From the NCBI GenBank assembly GCA_033807775.1, contig CM066315.1, forward strand, positions 58,682,820 through 58,746,819: a stretch of DNA of 64,000 nucleotides, in the 5' to 3' direction. The notes beneath the pieces were generated by a model. That model was not told where the DNA came from. It saw nothing but the letters and a program-made list of their open reading frames with translations, and made no database searches. Source of the DNA: Saussurea involucrata. Its lineage: Eukaryota; Streptophyta; Magnoliopsida; Asterales; Asteraceae. This document shows positions 11,050-20,830 of this stretch, piece by piece. The position numbers and the translations under genes were made by a program. The first letter of the stretch is position 1. Each line of letters opens with the position of its first letter.

Positions 11050-12411
11050 TGACACGGGGTTTTGACACCCCGCGAATCTTACCGCAAGTGTACGGGTCGA
11101 AGTCAAGTAATAGTACTTGGAAAGTACGAGTATCGAATCACGGGGAACTAGGAACTAAGTATCACAATTACTATAAGAACTATTAATTGAACTGTCGAAA
11201 TTGGAGGATTGGTTTTATAAACTAATTAATTGCAATAAATAAAATCAAATCAAACACAAGACAAACAGAACAGCTTTGTAAACTTTGATAGAGAGAAAAG
11301 TTGAGGGTTGGAAATCCTCAGGTTATACACATGCAAACAATCGACTCAAAACAGTTACCAGTTAATCCCCTTAATGATTCCCAAATCTTTTAAGATCACC
11401 GTCGTTTTCTGTCGACCAACAACGGATTTTATTTTGAAAATGATAAGTTCAATCTCTCGATCTCACTTATGGATTCCAAAACACATTAAGTACTCGATTT
11501 ATGTTAAATTGGCTAGATTTTATCTCTCGATGTCAACCTAACGGTTTAAATGGGACTAAAGCCTACTCGGTATATCTCTATCACCTTTTTGGGCTTTAGG
11601 CATGCAATTCCTAATTCTAAGTAGCAATCAATTCTCACGAACTTAATTACTAACAATAAATCAATTGTAAACTGGCCAAATTCACAAAAGCATTAAGAAC
11701 AAAATCACATACTTCATTAAGTAAAGAAAACTGATAAACGTTCAAATCATCTCGTCACATGCTTATAAACTGAATTCATCCAACCCCCAACACGAACCGG
11801 TTAGTTCATGCCGGTGGTGGATTCAAACATAAGAGAAAAAGGTGCAAAAGTATATGTAAACATGATCAAATGTGAAAGATGAAAGCGTGATAACAAGTGA
11901 TGAAAACTCCCTCCTCTCGTGTTCGTCTCTACGTTCCGTGATGAATGTATCCGTGATCGGCTCTCTAACGTGGCTGCAAGGACTCCGAAAAATCGCCCAA
12001 AGTCGCCCATGAACTGCTCCCGATCGTCTGCCGTAAGAATGATATCGAATAATGACCTAAACCCCGGAAAATAAAGCTGATTTTCGACAAACAGTGACTT
12101 ACGCGACTTGCCATGCGACTTGCAAGTCGCGGGCTAAGTCGCGCGTATGCTTTTTGCTGTGTGGGTCGATTTCTGGTTCGCGGGTCGGGTCCTGGTTCGG
12201 TCGCGGGTCTTGGGCTTGGCTTTTGGGCTCCCGTTAGGCTTCGTTTTGACTCGTTTTGGGCTCTTTTTAGCTTCTTTCTCGAGGAGTGCCGCCTTTTAGC
12301 TAACCTGCATAATTCACTAGATAAACCGTAAAATACACGCCTTTTTACTTGAATCCAAGCCATTCTCATTGGTTTGAGAACTGAAAATAACGCCAAGAAG
12401 TGGTGTTATCA
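11050..12411 (-). repeat. 3' LTR of element F
   Basis: On the minus strand it runs TGATAACACC to CCCCGTGTCA, the Athila LTR style. It contains a nested inverted repeat at 12101-12146 built around the 16-bp palindrome gcgacttgcaagtcgc (12115-12130). Short ORFs here are not genes. Confidence 0.93.
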
Positions 12412-12415
12412 ACAA

Positions 12416-12447
12416 CCCCAAACCGAGCGTTGCTTGTCCCCAAGCAA
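12416..12447 (-). other. Polypurine tract of F with adjacent hairpin
   Basis: On the element strand, hairpin TTGCTT-GGGGAC-AAGCAA (12430-12447) is followed by CGCTCGGTTTGGGGTTG and then the LTR start TGATAAC. This is the expected plus-strand priming site. Confidence 0.75.
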
Positions 12448-13789
12448 ATTAGCTATAAAATAGAATAAAAGCACATAGTGAATTTAGTAATGACTGCACA
12501 ATTCCCAATTGGTACCAAGTGATGCATCGGTGATTTCCCATACCCGTGAATGTCTATCTCACTCTCGCCTTATTCTTATTTCGTTTGATCTATGACCTTC
12601 CATTGGGAGTTGAACTCGTGACTGTTCCGATTACGTTAAGGTTAGACTAAGTCCAAACATACTAGGTAAAAACATTTCGCCTTGACCCTACCTCACGGGA
12701 TACTCTCTTTGCACTCGAACCTAGGTTATCGCTCGTGTTGTCATGTTTACGGAGGTTATGTACAAGAATACTCAAATTATTACATGACAACTCTAAAGAA
12801 AGACGCACAAATGTCCAAAGGTTTGATCTCAGAAAGAATTAAGTAGCAAGACAGGGAATATCAATGAGGGTGGTCGTATACCGTAATCACATCTTCCAAA
12901 AGATCATCCAGGTCTTTACACGGGTTGTAATGGGGCTAAGGTTAAGGCTAAGAAACGAAGGGTAAAAAGGATCAATAATCCTCGGTGTGTCAATCATTGG
13001 TAATTCCTGAACTCTCGTTGCTTCACATTCGCTTCCTTGGCCCTTTTCTTCACTATTGGAGTCGCTTTGACTCTCTTATTTTGCAGCTCTAACTATTATC
13101 TAAATAACTTTTTTTTGGGGACTTCATTGGTCCTCTTTTCTATTTCTCGGGTTACATTGACCCATTTTATTCTCATGACTGGCCTATTCTATTCTTTTCT
13201 GCTCTTTCTCGAGTAGTTCATTACTGCTTTCGATTGACACACTTTCGGATAAGGGTTGGCTAAGGCTTTTGGCTAAAGGTTTAATGGTGGGTTTAGAAAG
13301 AATTAAGGTGCGTGTTTGGCTGCAAAGGGGGTTATGGATACACACAAACGGGTGAAAGGGAACGATAGCTAAAAATGGTTTAAAAATAAAACACATAATG
13401 CCTGGAATCATATCTTAAGGTCCACACGATATGGTCTATTATACCCTTACCTAATATCCCGATGTTCGTCTTTGCTACTCAATGCAATAATGTAGCGAGA
13501 TCATTCTATATTCACGACAAGGAATTCGAAAAGTGTATAAGAATTAAGTGTATGAATCCCTCGAAATGAAAAACGTCTTTTAGGCTCAAAATCTCACTAT
13601 CGGGTGGTCTCCACTAATGTCCCTAGTTATGCCCTTTCCCGGTCCTTCCCTAACGGTCACATCACTATCATAAGATTCTTCCCACAATGGTCGGTCTCAA
13701 TCATTCAAAACAAAAAATTTTAGGTATGCGATCTAGATACTCAGAAGTGTAGGAAATCTACGTGCATAAGCTTGGGCCCGATTGGGCAA

Positions 13790-13823
13790 CCCCAAACCTT
13801 ACCCACACATTGTCCCCAATGTG
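13790..13823 (-). repeat. Internal copy of the hairpin plus polypurine module
   Basis: Hairpin cacatt-gtcccc-aatgtg (13806-13823) has the same loop as the terminal hairpin, and ccccaaacc lies at 13790-13798. Read on the element strand it repeats the order hairpin, about ten bases, GGTTTGGGGTTG. Confidence 0.8.
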
Positions 13824-13939
13824 CAAGCAAAGTCGTAGGTGATGCGACTCAATCATTGCGCAGTTATTACAGTTATCAAAATGACGGGCAAGGCATTACA
13901 TAGCAAGCAAAAGAAAATCCAAAATTTCTAATATGGGCA

Positions 13940-14086
13940 CCCCAAACCTAGGTCGTGGCCTAGGTTTGCCAACTAAAAGCCAACCCCAAACCTCGGTGAA
14001 ACCGAGGTTTGCACAGGGTTTAAAGAATTGAGTGTGTAGATGTGAAAAAGATAAGGCACCCCAAACCTAAGTGGAACTTAGGTTTG
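13940..14086 (-). repeat. Three hairpins with compensated stems
   Basis: Stems of 10-11 bp lie at 13943-13968 (caaacctagg/cctaggtttg), 13987-14011 (caaacctcggt/accgaggtttg) and 14062-14086 (caaacctaagt/acttaggtttg). The inner stem bases differ between the three but pairing is perfect in all. Each overlaps a ccccaaacc motif. Confidence 0.92.
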
Positions 14087-14335
14087 TTGCCTCTCGTTTA
14101 ACTAATACTGAAACAAGACATCATACACCACTCATTAACATAAAGGTTTAGAACATACCTGTTTTGCCCGGCCGGAGGATTCTTGACTGGTTGAGCATCA
14201 ATCGGAGGAGACGGAGAGAACATGCAAAACAAAACAAAGAAAAACAAAGCACAAGACAAAATACTGGAAAAGAAACATATGAAGCAAGAAAGGAATAAAA
14301 ACTGCACGAAAAACAAAACGAAGCAACAGGGACTT

Positions 14336-14454
14336 ACGCGGTTTAGCCCGCGACTTGCAAGTCGCGTGACAAACCGCGTAACCTACTGTTTCAGAAAACC
14401 AACAGAGGGTCCTGCGGCTTGCTGCGCGGTATACAAACCGCGTGTAAAGCCACG
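14336..14454 (-). repeat. Two nested inverted repeats resembling the LTR palindrome
   Basis: The first (14336-14379) has outer arms acgcggttt/aaaccgcgt around the palindrome gcgacttgcaagtcgc. The second (14414-14454) has outer arms gcggctt/aagccacg around cgcggt...accgcg. The LTR copies (12101-12146, 18111-18156) have outer arms acgcgactt/aagtcgcg. The arms differ in sequence but remain paired. Confidence 0.85.
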
Positions 14455-14616
14455 TATGTCCCTGTTTCAAAATATTTTTGGCTTTTTTCGATTTTTTGAT
14501 TTTTATGGCTTTTCGGAAATAAAAACACACGCAAAGTAAAAATAAACGAAAACAAACCTTGGTGGGTTGCCTCCCACCCAGCGCCTTATTTAAAGTCGTG
14601 GCACGACTATGTGGGT

Positions 14617-15135
14617 TCAGCTCGGCTCAGTATCCGCAGACTCGAATCGCCCACACTTGCGATTCCCCGCGGATTGTTCCCTCTTTACCTGACCTTTACC
14701 ATCTCTAGATCTGCACTGTCCACTCTCGAACATCTTGAAGTTTACCTTCTCGCCACCAACTCTGAAGGTAATCTCTCCTTCCTCCATGTCTATTAATGCT
14801 CGACTCGTGGCCAGGAAGGACCTCCCCAAAATCAGCGGGACTTCCTCATCTTCATCTATGTCGATGACCACGAAATCTACCGGGAAGTAGAACTTACCAA
14901 CTTTGATCAGCACGTCTTCAATCACCCCGTATGGATACCTTATCGATCTGTCCGCGAGCTTGAGTGTCATGTATGTTGGGCTCACCTCTCCCAATCCGAG
15001 TTTCCTGAAAACAGATAACGGCATTAAATTAATACTCGCCCCTAAATCACATAACACTTTATTAAAACTAAGATCCCCAATTTGAATAGGGATTGAAAAA
15101 CTCCCTGGGTCTTTGAGCTTCTGGGGAAGCTTATT
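14617..15135 (-). pseudogene. Athila-type aspartic protease domain (gag-pro continuation)
   Basis: It continues gag in the same frame after one TAG codon. The active-site region reads LCDLGASINLMPLSVF, with the catalytic Asp in D-L-G-A, followed by the flap and ILGRSFLATSRALID, the conserved ILGR block of Athila proteases. Retroviral-type proteases cleave the gag-pol polyprotein inside the particle. The ORF ends at 14617 after a non-conserved tail, and no reverse transcriptase follows. Because only one stop separates it from gag, this part decayed late or is read through (inference). Confidence 0.85.
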
Positions 15136-16785
15136 CTAGAAGATGGCACTACACTCTTCAGTGAGTGTAACTGTGGATTGATGATCGATCGCCCTCTTTT
15201 TGGAAAGGATCTCTTTCATGAATTTCATGTAAGAGGGCATTTGGGTGAGAGCATCTGCAAAAGGAATATTGATCGTTATCTTTTTAAACACATCTATAAA
15301 TTTTGAAAAATTGACCTCATCCTTGTTTGCTTTCAGCCTGCTCGGGTAAGGTACTCTTGGTGCTGCCTGCTTGACCGGTGGTGTCACTTCTTTCTTCTTC
15401 GGTTCACTTTCCTCGCTTTCTTCAGCTTCAACTTCCTTCACCTTCTCAACCTCTTTTTCCTCAGGCTCGACTTCCCTTGCTAGCTTCCCATTCAGTTCTT
15501 TGCCTTTTCTCAGATAGATGGCATTGCAATGTTCCCGGTTAGTCTTTTCGGGTTGGCTCGGGAACGTGCCGGAAGGTCGGTTTTGTAGGGCCTTGGAGAT
15601 CTGCCCTACTTGCCTTTCGAGGATCTTGATTGCAGTCGTATTCTGATCAGTTGCGGTTTTCACCGTGTTCACAGTGCTTGCTAGCTCTCCAACCGTGCTG
15701 TCCATTTTCGACATGAACTTCATCATCATCTCCTCCAGCCCCGGTTTCTTCTCTCCGGTTGGTCCTTCGTTTCTTTGATTAAAACCTGGAGGACGATAAG
15801 CATTATTAGCATTGGAAGAGTTTGAAGAGTTAGAAAAATTACCTGGCTGTTGACCGGGTTGACTCCACGAGAAATTTGGGTGCTTTTTCCACCCTTCGTT
15901 ATACGTGTTGGAGAACGGGTCGTTTCTCGGCTGATGATTCCGGTTTTGCATATACTGGATTTGCTCGGGTGCTTCCGGAATTCCTCTATTCATCTGATTT
16001 GTGATGAATGCCAGTTGAGCTTTCAGTTCATTCAGCTCATTACTCTCTTGGACACTTGCAACTCGTCTTACCGCTGATCTCGGAGTGGAGAAACTATGTT
16101 CGGCCAAGTTCTCAATCAGCTCGCACGCTTCCTCATACGACTTGTCCATTAGTGCTCCACCCGCGGCAGCCGTGATGTCGTTCTTAAATTGCGGGTGGAG
16201 TCCACTGAAGAAGGTCTGGATGATGACCCAGCCCTGTAGCCCATGATGAGGATACTTCTTGATCATGTCCTTATAACGCTCCCAAGCCTCATATAACGTT
16301 TCCTGATCCCATTGAGAAAAATGGGTGATCTCTGCCATTAGTTGGGCGGTTCTGCTCGGTGGGAAGAACTTCTGGAGGAAGGCAGCCTTCAGTTGTGCCC
16401 AAGTGGTGATAGAATCTGGTGAGATGCTTTTAGCCCATGTTTCAGCTCGGCCTTTAAGTGAAAATCCGAATAGCCTCAGCTTGATGTCATCCTCACTCAT
16501 GCCATTGATCTTAAACGTATTGCAGATCCTCTCGAATGCACGAAGATGTGCGTGAGGATCCTCGGTTGGCGTTCCTCCATATTGGTTCTGTTGCACCATC
16601 ACGATGGTGCTCGGTTTAAGCTCGAAATAGTTCGCCCCAGTAGTGGGCGCTTGGATGCCTATCCGTGCGGCCGCCACATTAGGATCGGCAAATGACCGCA
16701 TCGGAACTCTTTCCGGAGGTGGTGGTGGATTGTTGCGGCGAGGTGGAGGATCGTTTCGCGGAGGTGGTCTCTCGTCGTCAGACAT
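15136..16785 (-). CDS. Gag polyprotein of element F (Athila-like), 549 codons
   Basis: The ATG at 16785 lies about 250 bases inside the primer-binding site. The N-terminus is Pro/Arg-rich (residues 1-30), followed by the retrotransposon gag core at about 70-220 with the DPHAHLRAFERICNTFKING and FFPPSRTAQLMAEI blocks, which forms the particle shell. A Gln/Asn-rich middle (about 280-330), a helical MMKFMSKMDSTV segment and an acidic E/K-rich stretch (about 430-470) follow. It ends AIDHQSTVTLTEECSAIF at a TAG. In relatives the reading frame runs on into protease at this point. Open over its whole length, so it may still be translatable. The product is nucleocapsid of a virus-like particle; trans-packaging is inferred. 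Confidence 0.9.
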   Translation of the reverse strand: MSDDERPPPRNDPPPRRNNPPPPPERVPMRSFADPNVAAARIGIQAPTTGANYFELKPSTIVMVQQNQYGGTPTEDPHAHLRAFERICNTFKINGMSEDDIKLRLFGFSLKGRAETWAKSISPDSITTWAQLKAAFLQKFFPPSRTAQLMAEITHFSQWDQETLYEAWERYKDMIKKYPHHGLQGWVIIQTFFSGLHPQFKNDITAAAGGALMDKSYEEACELIENLAEHSFSTPRSAVRRVASVQESNELNELKAQLAFITNQMNRGIPEAPEQIQYMQNRNHQPRNDPFSNTYNEGWKKHPNFSWSQPGQQPGNFSNSSNSSNANNAYRPPGFNQRNEGPTGEKKPGLEEMMMKFMSKMDSTVGELASTVNTVKTATDQNTTAIKILERQVGQISKALQNRPSGTFPSQPEKTNREHCNAIYLRKGKELNGKLAREVEPEEKEVEKVKEVEAEESEESEPKKKEVTPPVKQAAPRVPYPSRLKANKDEVNFSKFIDVFKKITINIPFADALTQMPSYMKFMKEILSKKRAIDHQSTVTLTEECSAIF

Positions 16786-17034
16786 CTCGAATTTCAGATT
16801 TCGTCTAGCTTTCGCTTCTTTACGTAGACAACGGGCGGTTCATTCAATTTCCGGATCAAATTTCTCGAGCTTTTCCCCTCGGGTCTTCCTTGGCATAAAC
16901 CAATTAGTACCTAAAATGAAAAATGAACAAAATCAGCAACCCAAAAATTGAACGTGACAAAATGAAATAACAAGAAAAGAAAATGCTCAATCTAATAGCG
17001 CGTATAGCTGGTAGTGCTATTAGCTACAACTAGT

Positions 17035-17052
17035 TCCCCGGCAACGGCGCCA
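17035..17052 (-). other. Primer-binding site of F (tRNA-Asp type)
   Basis: The plus strand reads tccccggcaacggcgcca, identical to the 3' end of plant tRNA-Asp including CCA as I know it. It lies six bases from the LTR at 17059. This is a priming site, not a tRNA gene. Confidence 0.9.
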
Positions 17053-17058
17053 AAAACT

Positions 17059-18421
17059 TGACACGGGGTTTTGACGCCCCGCGAATCTTACCGCAAGTGT
17101 ACGGGTCGAAGTCAAGTAATAGTACTTGGAAAGTACGAGTATCGAATCACGGGGAACTAGGAACTAAGTATCACAATTACTATAAGAACTATTAATTGAA
17201 CTGTCGAAATTGGAGGATTGGTTTTATAAACTAATTAATTGCAATAAATAAAATCAAATCAAACACAAGACAAACAGAACAGCTTTGTAAACTTTGAGAG
17301 AGAGAAAAGTTGAGGGTTGGAAATCCTCAGGTTATACACATGCAAACAATCGACTCAAAACAGTTACCAGTTAATCCCCTTAATGATTCCCAAATCTTTT
17401 AAGATCACCGTCTTTTTCTTTCGACCAACAACGGATTTTATTTTGAAAATGATAAGTTCAATCTCTCGATCTCACTTATGGATTACAAAACACATTAAGT
17501 ACTCGATTTATGTTAAATTGGCTAGATTTTATCTCTCGATATCAACCTAACGGTTTAAATGGGACTAAAGCCTACTCGGTATATCTCTATCACCTTTTTG
17601 GGCTTTAGGCATGCAATTCCTAATTCTAAGTAGCAATCAATTCTCACGAACTTAATTACTAACAATAAATCAATTGTAAACTGGCCAAATTCACAAAAGC
17701 ATTAAGAATAAAATCACATACTTCATTAAGTAAAGAAAACTGATAAACGTTCAAATCAATTCGTCACATGCTTATAAACTGAATTCATTCCAACCCCCAA
17801 CACGAACCGGTTAGTTCATGTTGATGGTGGATTCAAACATAAGAGAAAAAGGTGCAAAAGTATATGTAAACACGATCAAATGTGAAAGATGAAATCGTGA
17901 TAACAAGTGATGAAAACTCCCTCCTCTCGTGTTCGTCTCTACGTTCCGTGATGAATGTATCCGTGATCGGCTCTCTAACGTGGCTTCGAGGACTCCGAAA
18001 AATCGCCCAAAGTCGCCCCTGAACTGCTCCCGATCGTCTACCGTAAGAATGATATCGAATAATGACCTAAACCCCGGAAAATAAAGGTGATTTTCGACAA
18101 ACAGTGACTTACGCGACTTGCCACGCGATTTGCAAGTCGCGGGCTAAGTCGCGCGTATGCTTTTTGCTGTGTGGGTCGATTTCTGGTTCGCGGGTCGGGT
18201 CCTGGTTCGGTCGCGGGTCTTGGGCTTGGCTTTTGGGCTCCCATTAGGCTTCGTTTTGACTCGTTTTGGGCTCTTTTTAGCTTCTTTCTCGAGGAGTGCC
18301 GCCTTTTAGCTAACCTGCATAATTCACTAGATAAACCGTAAAATACACGCCTTTTTACTTGAATCCAAGCCAATCTCGTTGGTTTGAGAACTGAAAATAA
18401 CGCCAAGAAGTGGCGTTATCA
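17059..18421 (-). repeat. 5' LTR of element F
   Basis: Partner of 11050-12411, with about 2% difference by eye. The central palindrome carries one change here (gcgatttgcaagtcgc at 18125-18140), and the outer stem is retained (18111-18156). Confidence 0.93.
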
Positions 18422-18513
18422 GCGCCATCCGTGGGACCCCATCTAGAGAAAATCTCAAGCCAACGTATATATCGCTCTAGCGATCTTGCAAAGTTTTTGT
18501 TGTTTTCAGGTAA

Positions 18514-20339
18514 ATGGAAAATTATCAAGATCTTATCATTCAATTGCAGTCAGAATTGCATGCGGCTCGAAGCCAGATTCAGGCCTTGCATGAGCAGAAT
18601 CAGAAAGCAGCCGCGGAAATCGCTTCTCGGAGGAATCCAGCGATGTGCAATTCTTCTGGTCCTCAGAATGTAGCGATGGGAAATTCTTCTGGTCCTCAGA
18701 ATGTAGCGATGGGCAATTCCTTTGGACCTCAGAATGGTCCTCGACCGATGGATGTACCTATTATAAGGCCCCAATTCCAGGCCGGTCCGGGACCATTCTC
18801 CAATAACGGAGGTCCGGGACCATTCGTCAACAATCTAGGTTCAGGACCATTCGTCAATAACTCAGGTCCAGGGCCGTTCTCCAACAACTCAGGTCCGGGG
18901 CCGTTTGTCAACAACCCTCATCAAGGATAATATCCCCCTCAGTACCTGAGACCGCCACCTTTGCATAACGGAGCCCAGCCATACTTCGTCCCTCTCAACG
19001 GGGATGCCAATGGTTCTTCGTATGGAAACGGTACGGCGACAGCTACAAATTCAGAGGTCAACCCTCAGACAGGCGTAAACTCCGACCCTAACGACCCTGT
19101 CGCCCAGCGACTTAGGTTGTTGGAAGATCAGAACGAGAAAATGATGTCGCTACTTTCCAAATTGTCAGGCGCCGCCGTCCCCGTCGACGTGGAGCCTCAC
19201 ACAGGATTTAAAGCATCGCCTTTCGTTGACATGATAGCGAATGTCGACGTCCCAAAGAAGTATAACATCCCTGCTTTCACACCGAAATATTCATGAATAA
19301 CTGATCCAACGGAGCATATTGCACAATATAAACAGTTAATGTGGACAGTCTCGATCCCACATCAATATCAGGAAGTATGCATGTGCAAAAGCTTCGGGGC
19401 GACTCTTACAGGTCCTGCTCCCCAATGGTTGATCAACCTCAAACCCAAGCATAAGTAACTTCGCGGAGTTGGTCAACCAGTTTTCACAACAGTTCGCCAG
19501 CAGTCGCAAGATGGAGAAGCAGACCAGCGACCTGTATTACGTCGTCCAAAAATCCGAGGAGTCCATCCGTAGTTATTTCAATCGCTTTAATGCCAAAATG
19601 ATCAGCATTCGAAATTGTGACGTCAAGACTGCCATCGAGGCCTATAAGCGTGGTCTTGACGACAACACTACCGGATTATACGTCGATCTTACAAAATATC
19701 CTCCAGAGAATTTTGAAGACGTACGAGCTAGGACTTTGGCTTACATGAGAGTCGAAGACGACCTAGTTTTCCGTCGTAAGCATTCCACTGACAAAAAGTC
19801 ACCCGGGAGCAAGAAACCAGATTTCAAATCCAAGCCGAGCGCCAAGTCAGAGCCGTCGCGTCAAATATCGAACGTTCGGTTTAATAAAAAAAGAGCAATC
19901 CTACGCCTCGATTCCCGCATTATCCTAAGATTTCTTCTTATGGATTCAAAGGACGATGAAAGAGTTAGTCGAAGCTCTTAGGAATGTTCAGTCGTCCGTC
20001 CGATGGCCCAAGAAGAGTGATAAAGATGATGCCATGAAGGACAAGACCAAGTGGTGTGACTTCCATAGCGATGATGGTCACACGACAGATAACTGACTTG
20101 CTTTGCAAAAGGAGTTAGCCTGGATTGTGCCCAAGGGTCATCTTCAAGGCTTGGTTAATAAAGAATCTGCGCCAGTTGGTAATGTAAGACCCGAATCCCC
20201 CGTCCATCAAAAATTCGTCAACTATGTGACGGGTGGGTTCGATGTCTGCGGTTTAACCTATTCAGCAGCCAAGCGGCACGCCAGTCAATTGTCGGGAGAA
20301 TACCCCATTCCTCGGTCGTCCCGACCGAAGCAAGAGATG
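18514..20339 (+). pseudogene. Gag of element B (Tat-like), broken
   Basis: The ATG at 18514 follows a tttcaggtaa context. The order is a coiled N-terminus (QLQSELHAARSQIQALHEQN), a tandem GPQNVAMGNS and GPGPF-N-N repeat region, a leucine-heptad segment (LRLLEDQNEKMMSLL), the gag core (KYNIPAFTPKYS, then NQFSQQFASSRKMEKQTSDL and KRGLDDNTTGLYVDLTKYPP), and a zinc-knuckle-like CDFHSDDGH. Defects: TAA at 18928, TGA at 19294 (Gly codon in D), a frameshift near 19455, stops near 19890-19920 and a TGA replacing the last Cys of the knuckle near 20095. Homologous to the D gag along its length. Once a capsid protein; now dead. Confidence 0.88.
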
Positions 20340-20830
20340 GAGCTAGAGGCGATACCAATAAGGTTCGACCAAGACGACCTCCAGGAAAGTTGGCAAAAAC
20401 ATCATGATGGTTTGATCATCCAGCTCACTATCGGAAACTGCTCGACCAAAAGAGTATTGGTCGATGGGGGCAGTTCGGCCAACATCATTTTTCTGAGCAC
20501 TACCAAAGCTATGGGAATCGATAAATCAGAGATCACCCGTCGTTCGACGACTCTGATAGGATTCAATGGCGATTCCACCAACACTATAGGAGAGATCATC
20601 CTCCCAATATATGCTAAAGGGGTTAACAAGCAAACAAGATTTAACGTTATTGACTGTTCATCAGCATATAATGTTATACTTGGTCGACCCTAGATCCACG
20701 ACATGAAAGCGATCCCCTCGACCTATCATCAAACGATCAAATTCCCGACGTCGTGGGGAGTGCAAGAAATCAAAAGCGAGTAGAAGATCGTCCGTGATTG
20801 CTACAAAGCAACATTGAAACCTCAAAGGTG
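20340..20830 (+). pseudogene. Aspartic protease of element B, broken
   Basis: It follows gag in frame. The active site reads RVLVDGGSSANIIFL (catalytic D-G-G), then GFNGDSTNTIGEIILP, and the C-terminal block ends YNVILGRP before a TAG at 20691. Homology with D continues past the stop to about 20830 (ATLKP), where both elements leave coding. Reverse transcriptase would follow in a complete relative but is absent. Confidence 0.85.

Larger units (their letters stand above)
12412..14616 (-). other. 3' non-coding region of F with hairpin modules
   Basis: About 2.2 kb with no supported coding. It contains five hairpins, each associated with ccccaaacc on the plus strand (GGTTTGGGG on the element strand): motif at 12416, 13790, 13940, 13984 and 14059. 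The copy at 12416 is the polypurine tract next to the LTR. A pair of nested inverted repeats lies at 14336-14379 and 14414-14454. The pol genes of complete Athila elements would be expected between protease and this region. Confidence 0.75.
11050..18421 (-). mobile_element. Element F: Athila-like Ty3-gypsy, gag-protease only
   Basis: The LTRs (11050-12411, 17059-18421) differ by roughly 26 positions in 1362. The exact duplication gcgcc flanks it (11045-11049, 18422-18426). The primer-binding site matches tRNA-Asp, the usual Athila primer. The 4.6-kb interior encodes a long gag and an aspartic protease but no reverse transcriptase, RNase H or integrase, so F is a non-autonomous deletion form. 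The 3' region is rich in conserved hairpins. Confidence 0.93.

Noticed and set aside
11965..12396. 143-codon ORF in F's LTR (and its twin at 18038-18406)
   Set aside because: Present in both LTRs only because the LTR is duplicated; no motif and no homologue I recognise.
14198..14539. Overlapping ORFs on both strands in F
   Set aside because: They lie in the hairpin-rich 3' non-coding region and show no known motif.
17035..17052. tRNA-like sequence tccccggcaacggcgcca
   Set aside because: Only the 3' end of tRNA-Asp is present, next to an LTR; it is a primer-binding site, not a tRNA gene. The same reasoning applies to the TGGTATCAGAGCC sites.
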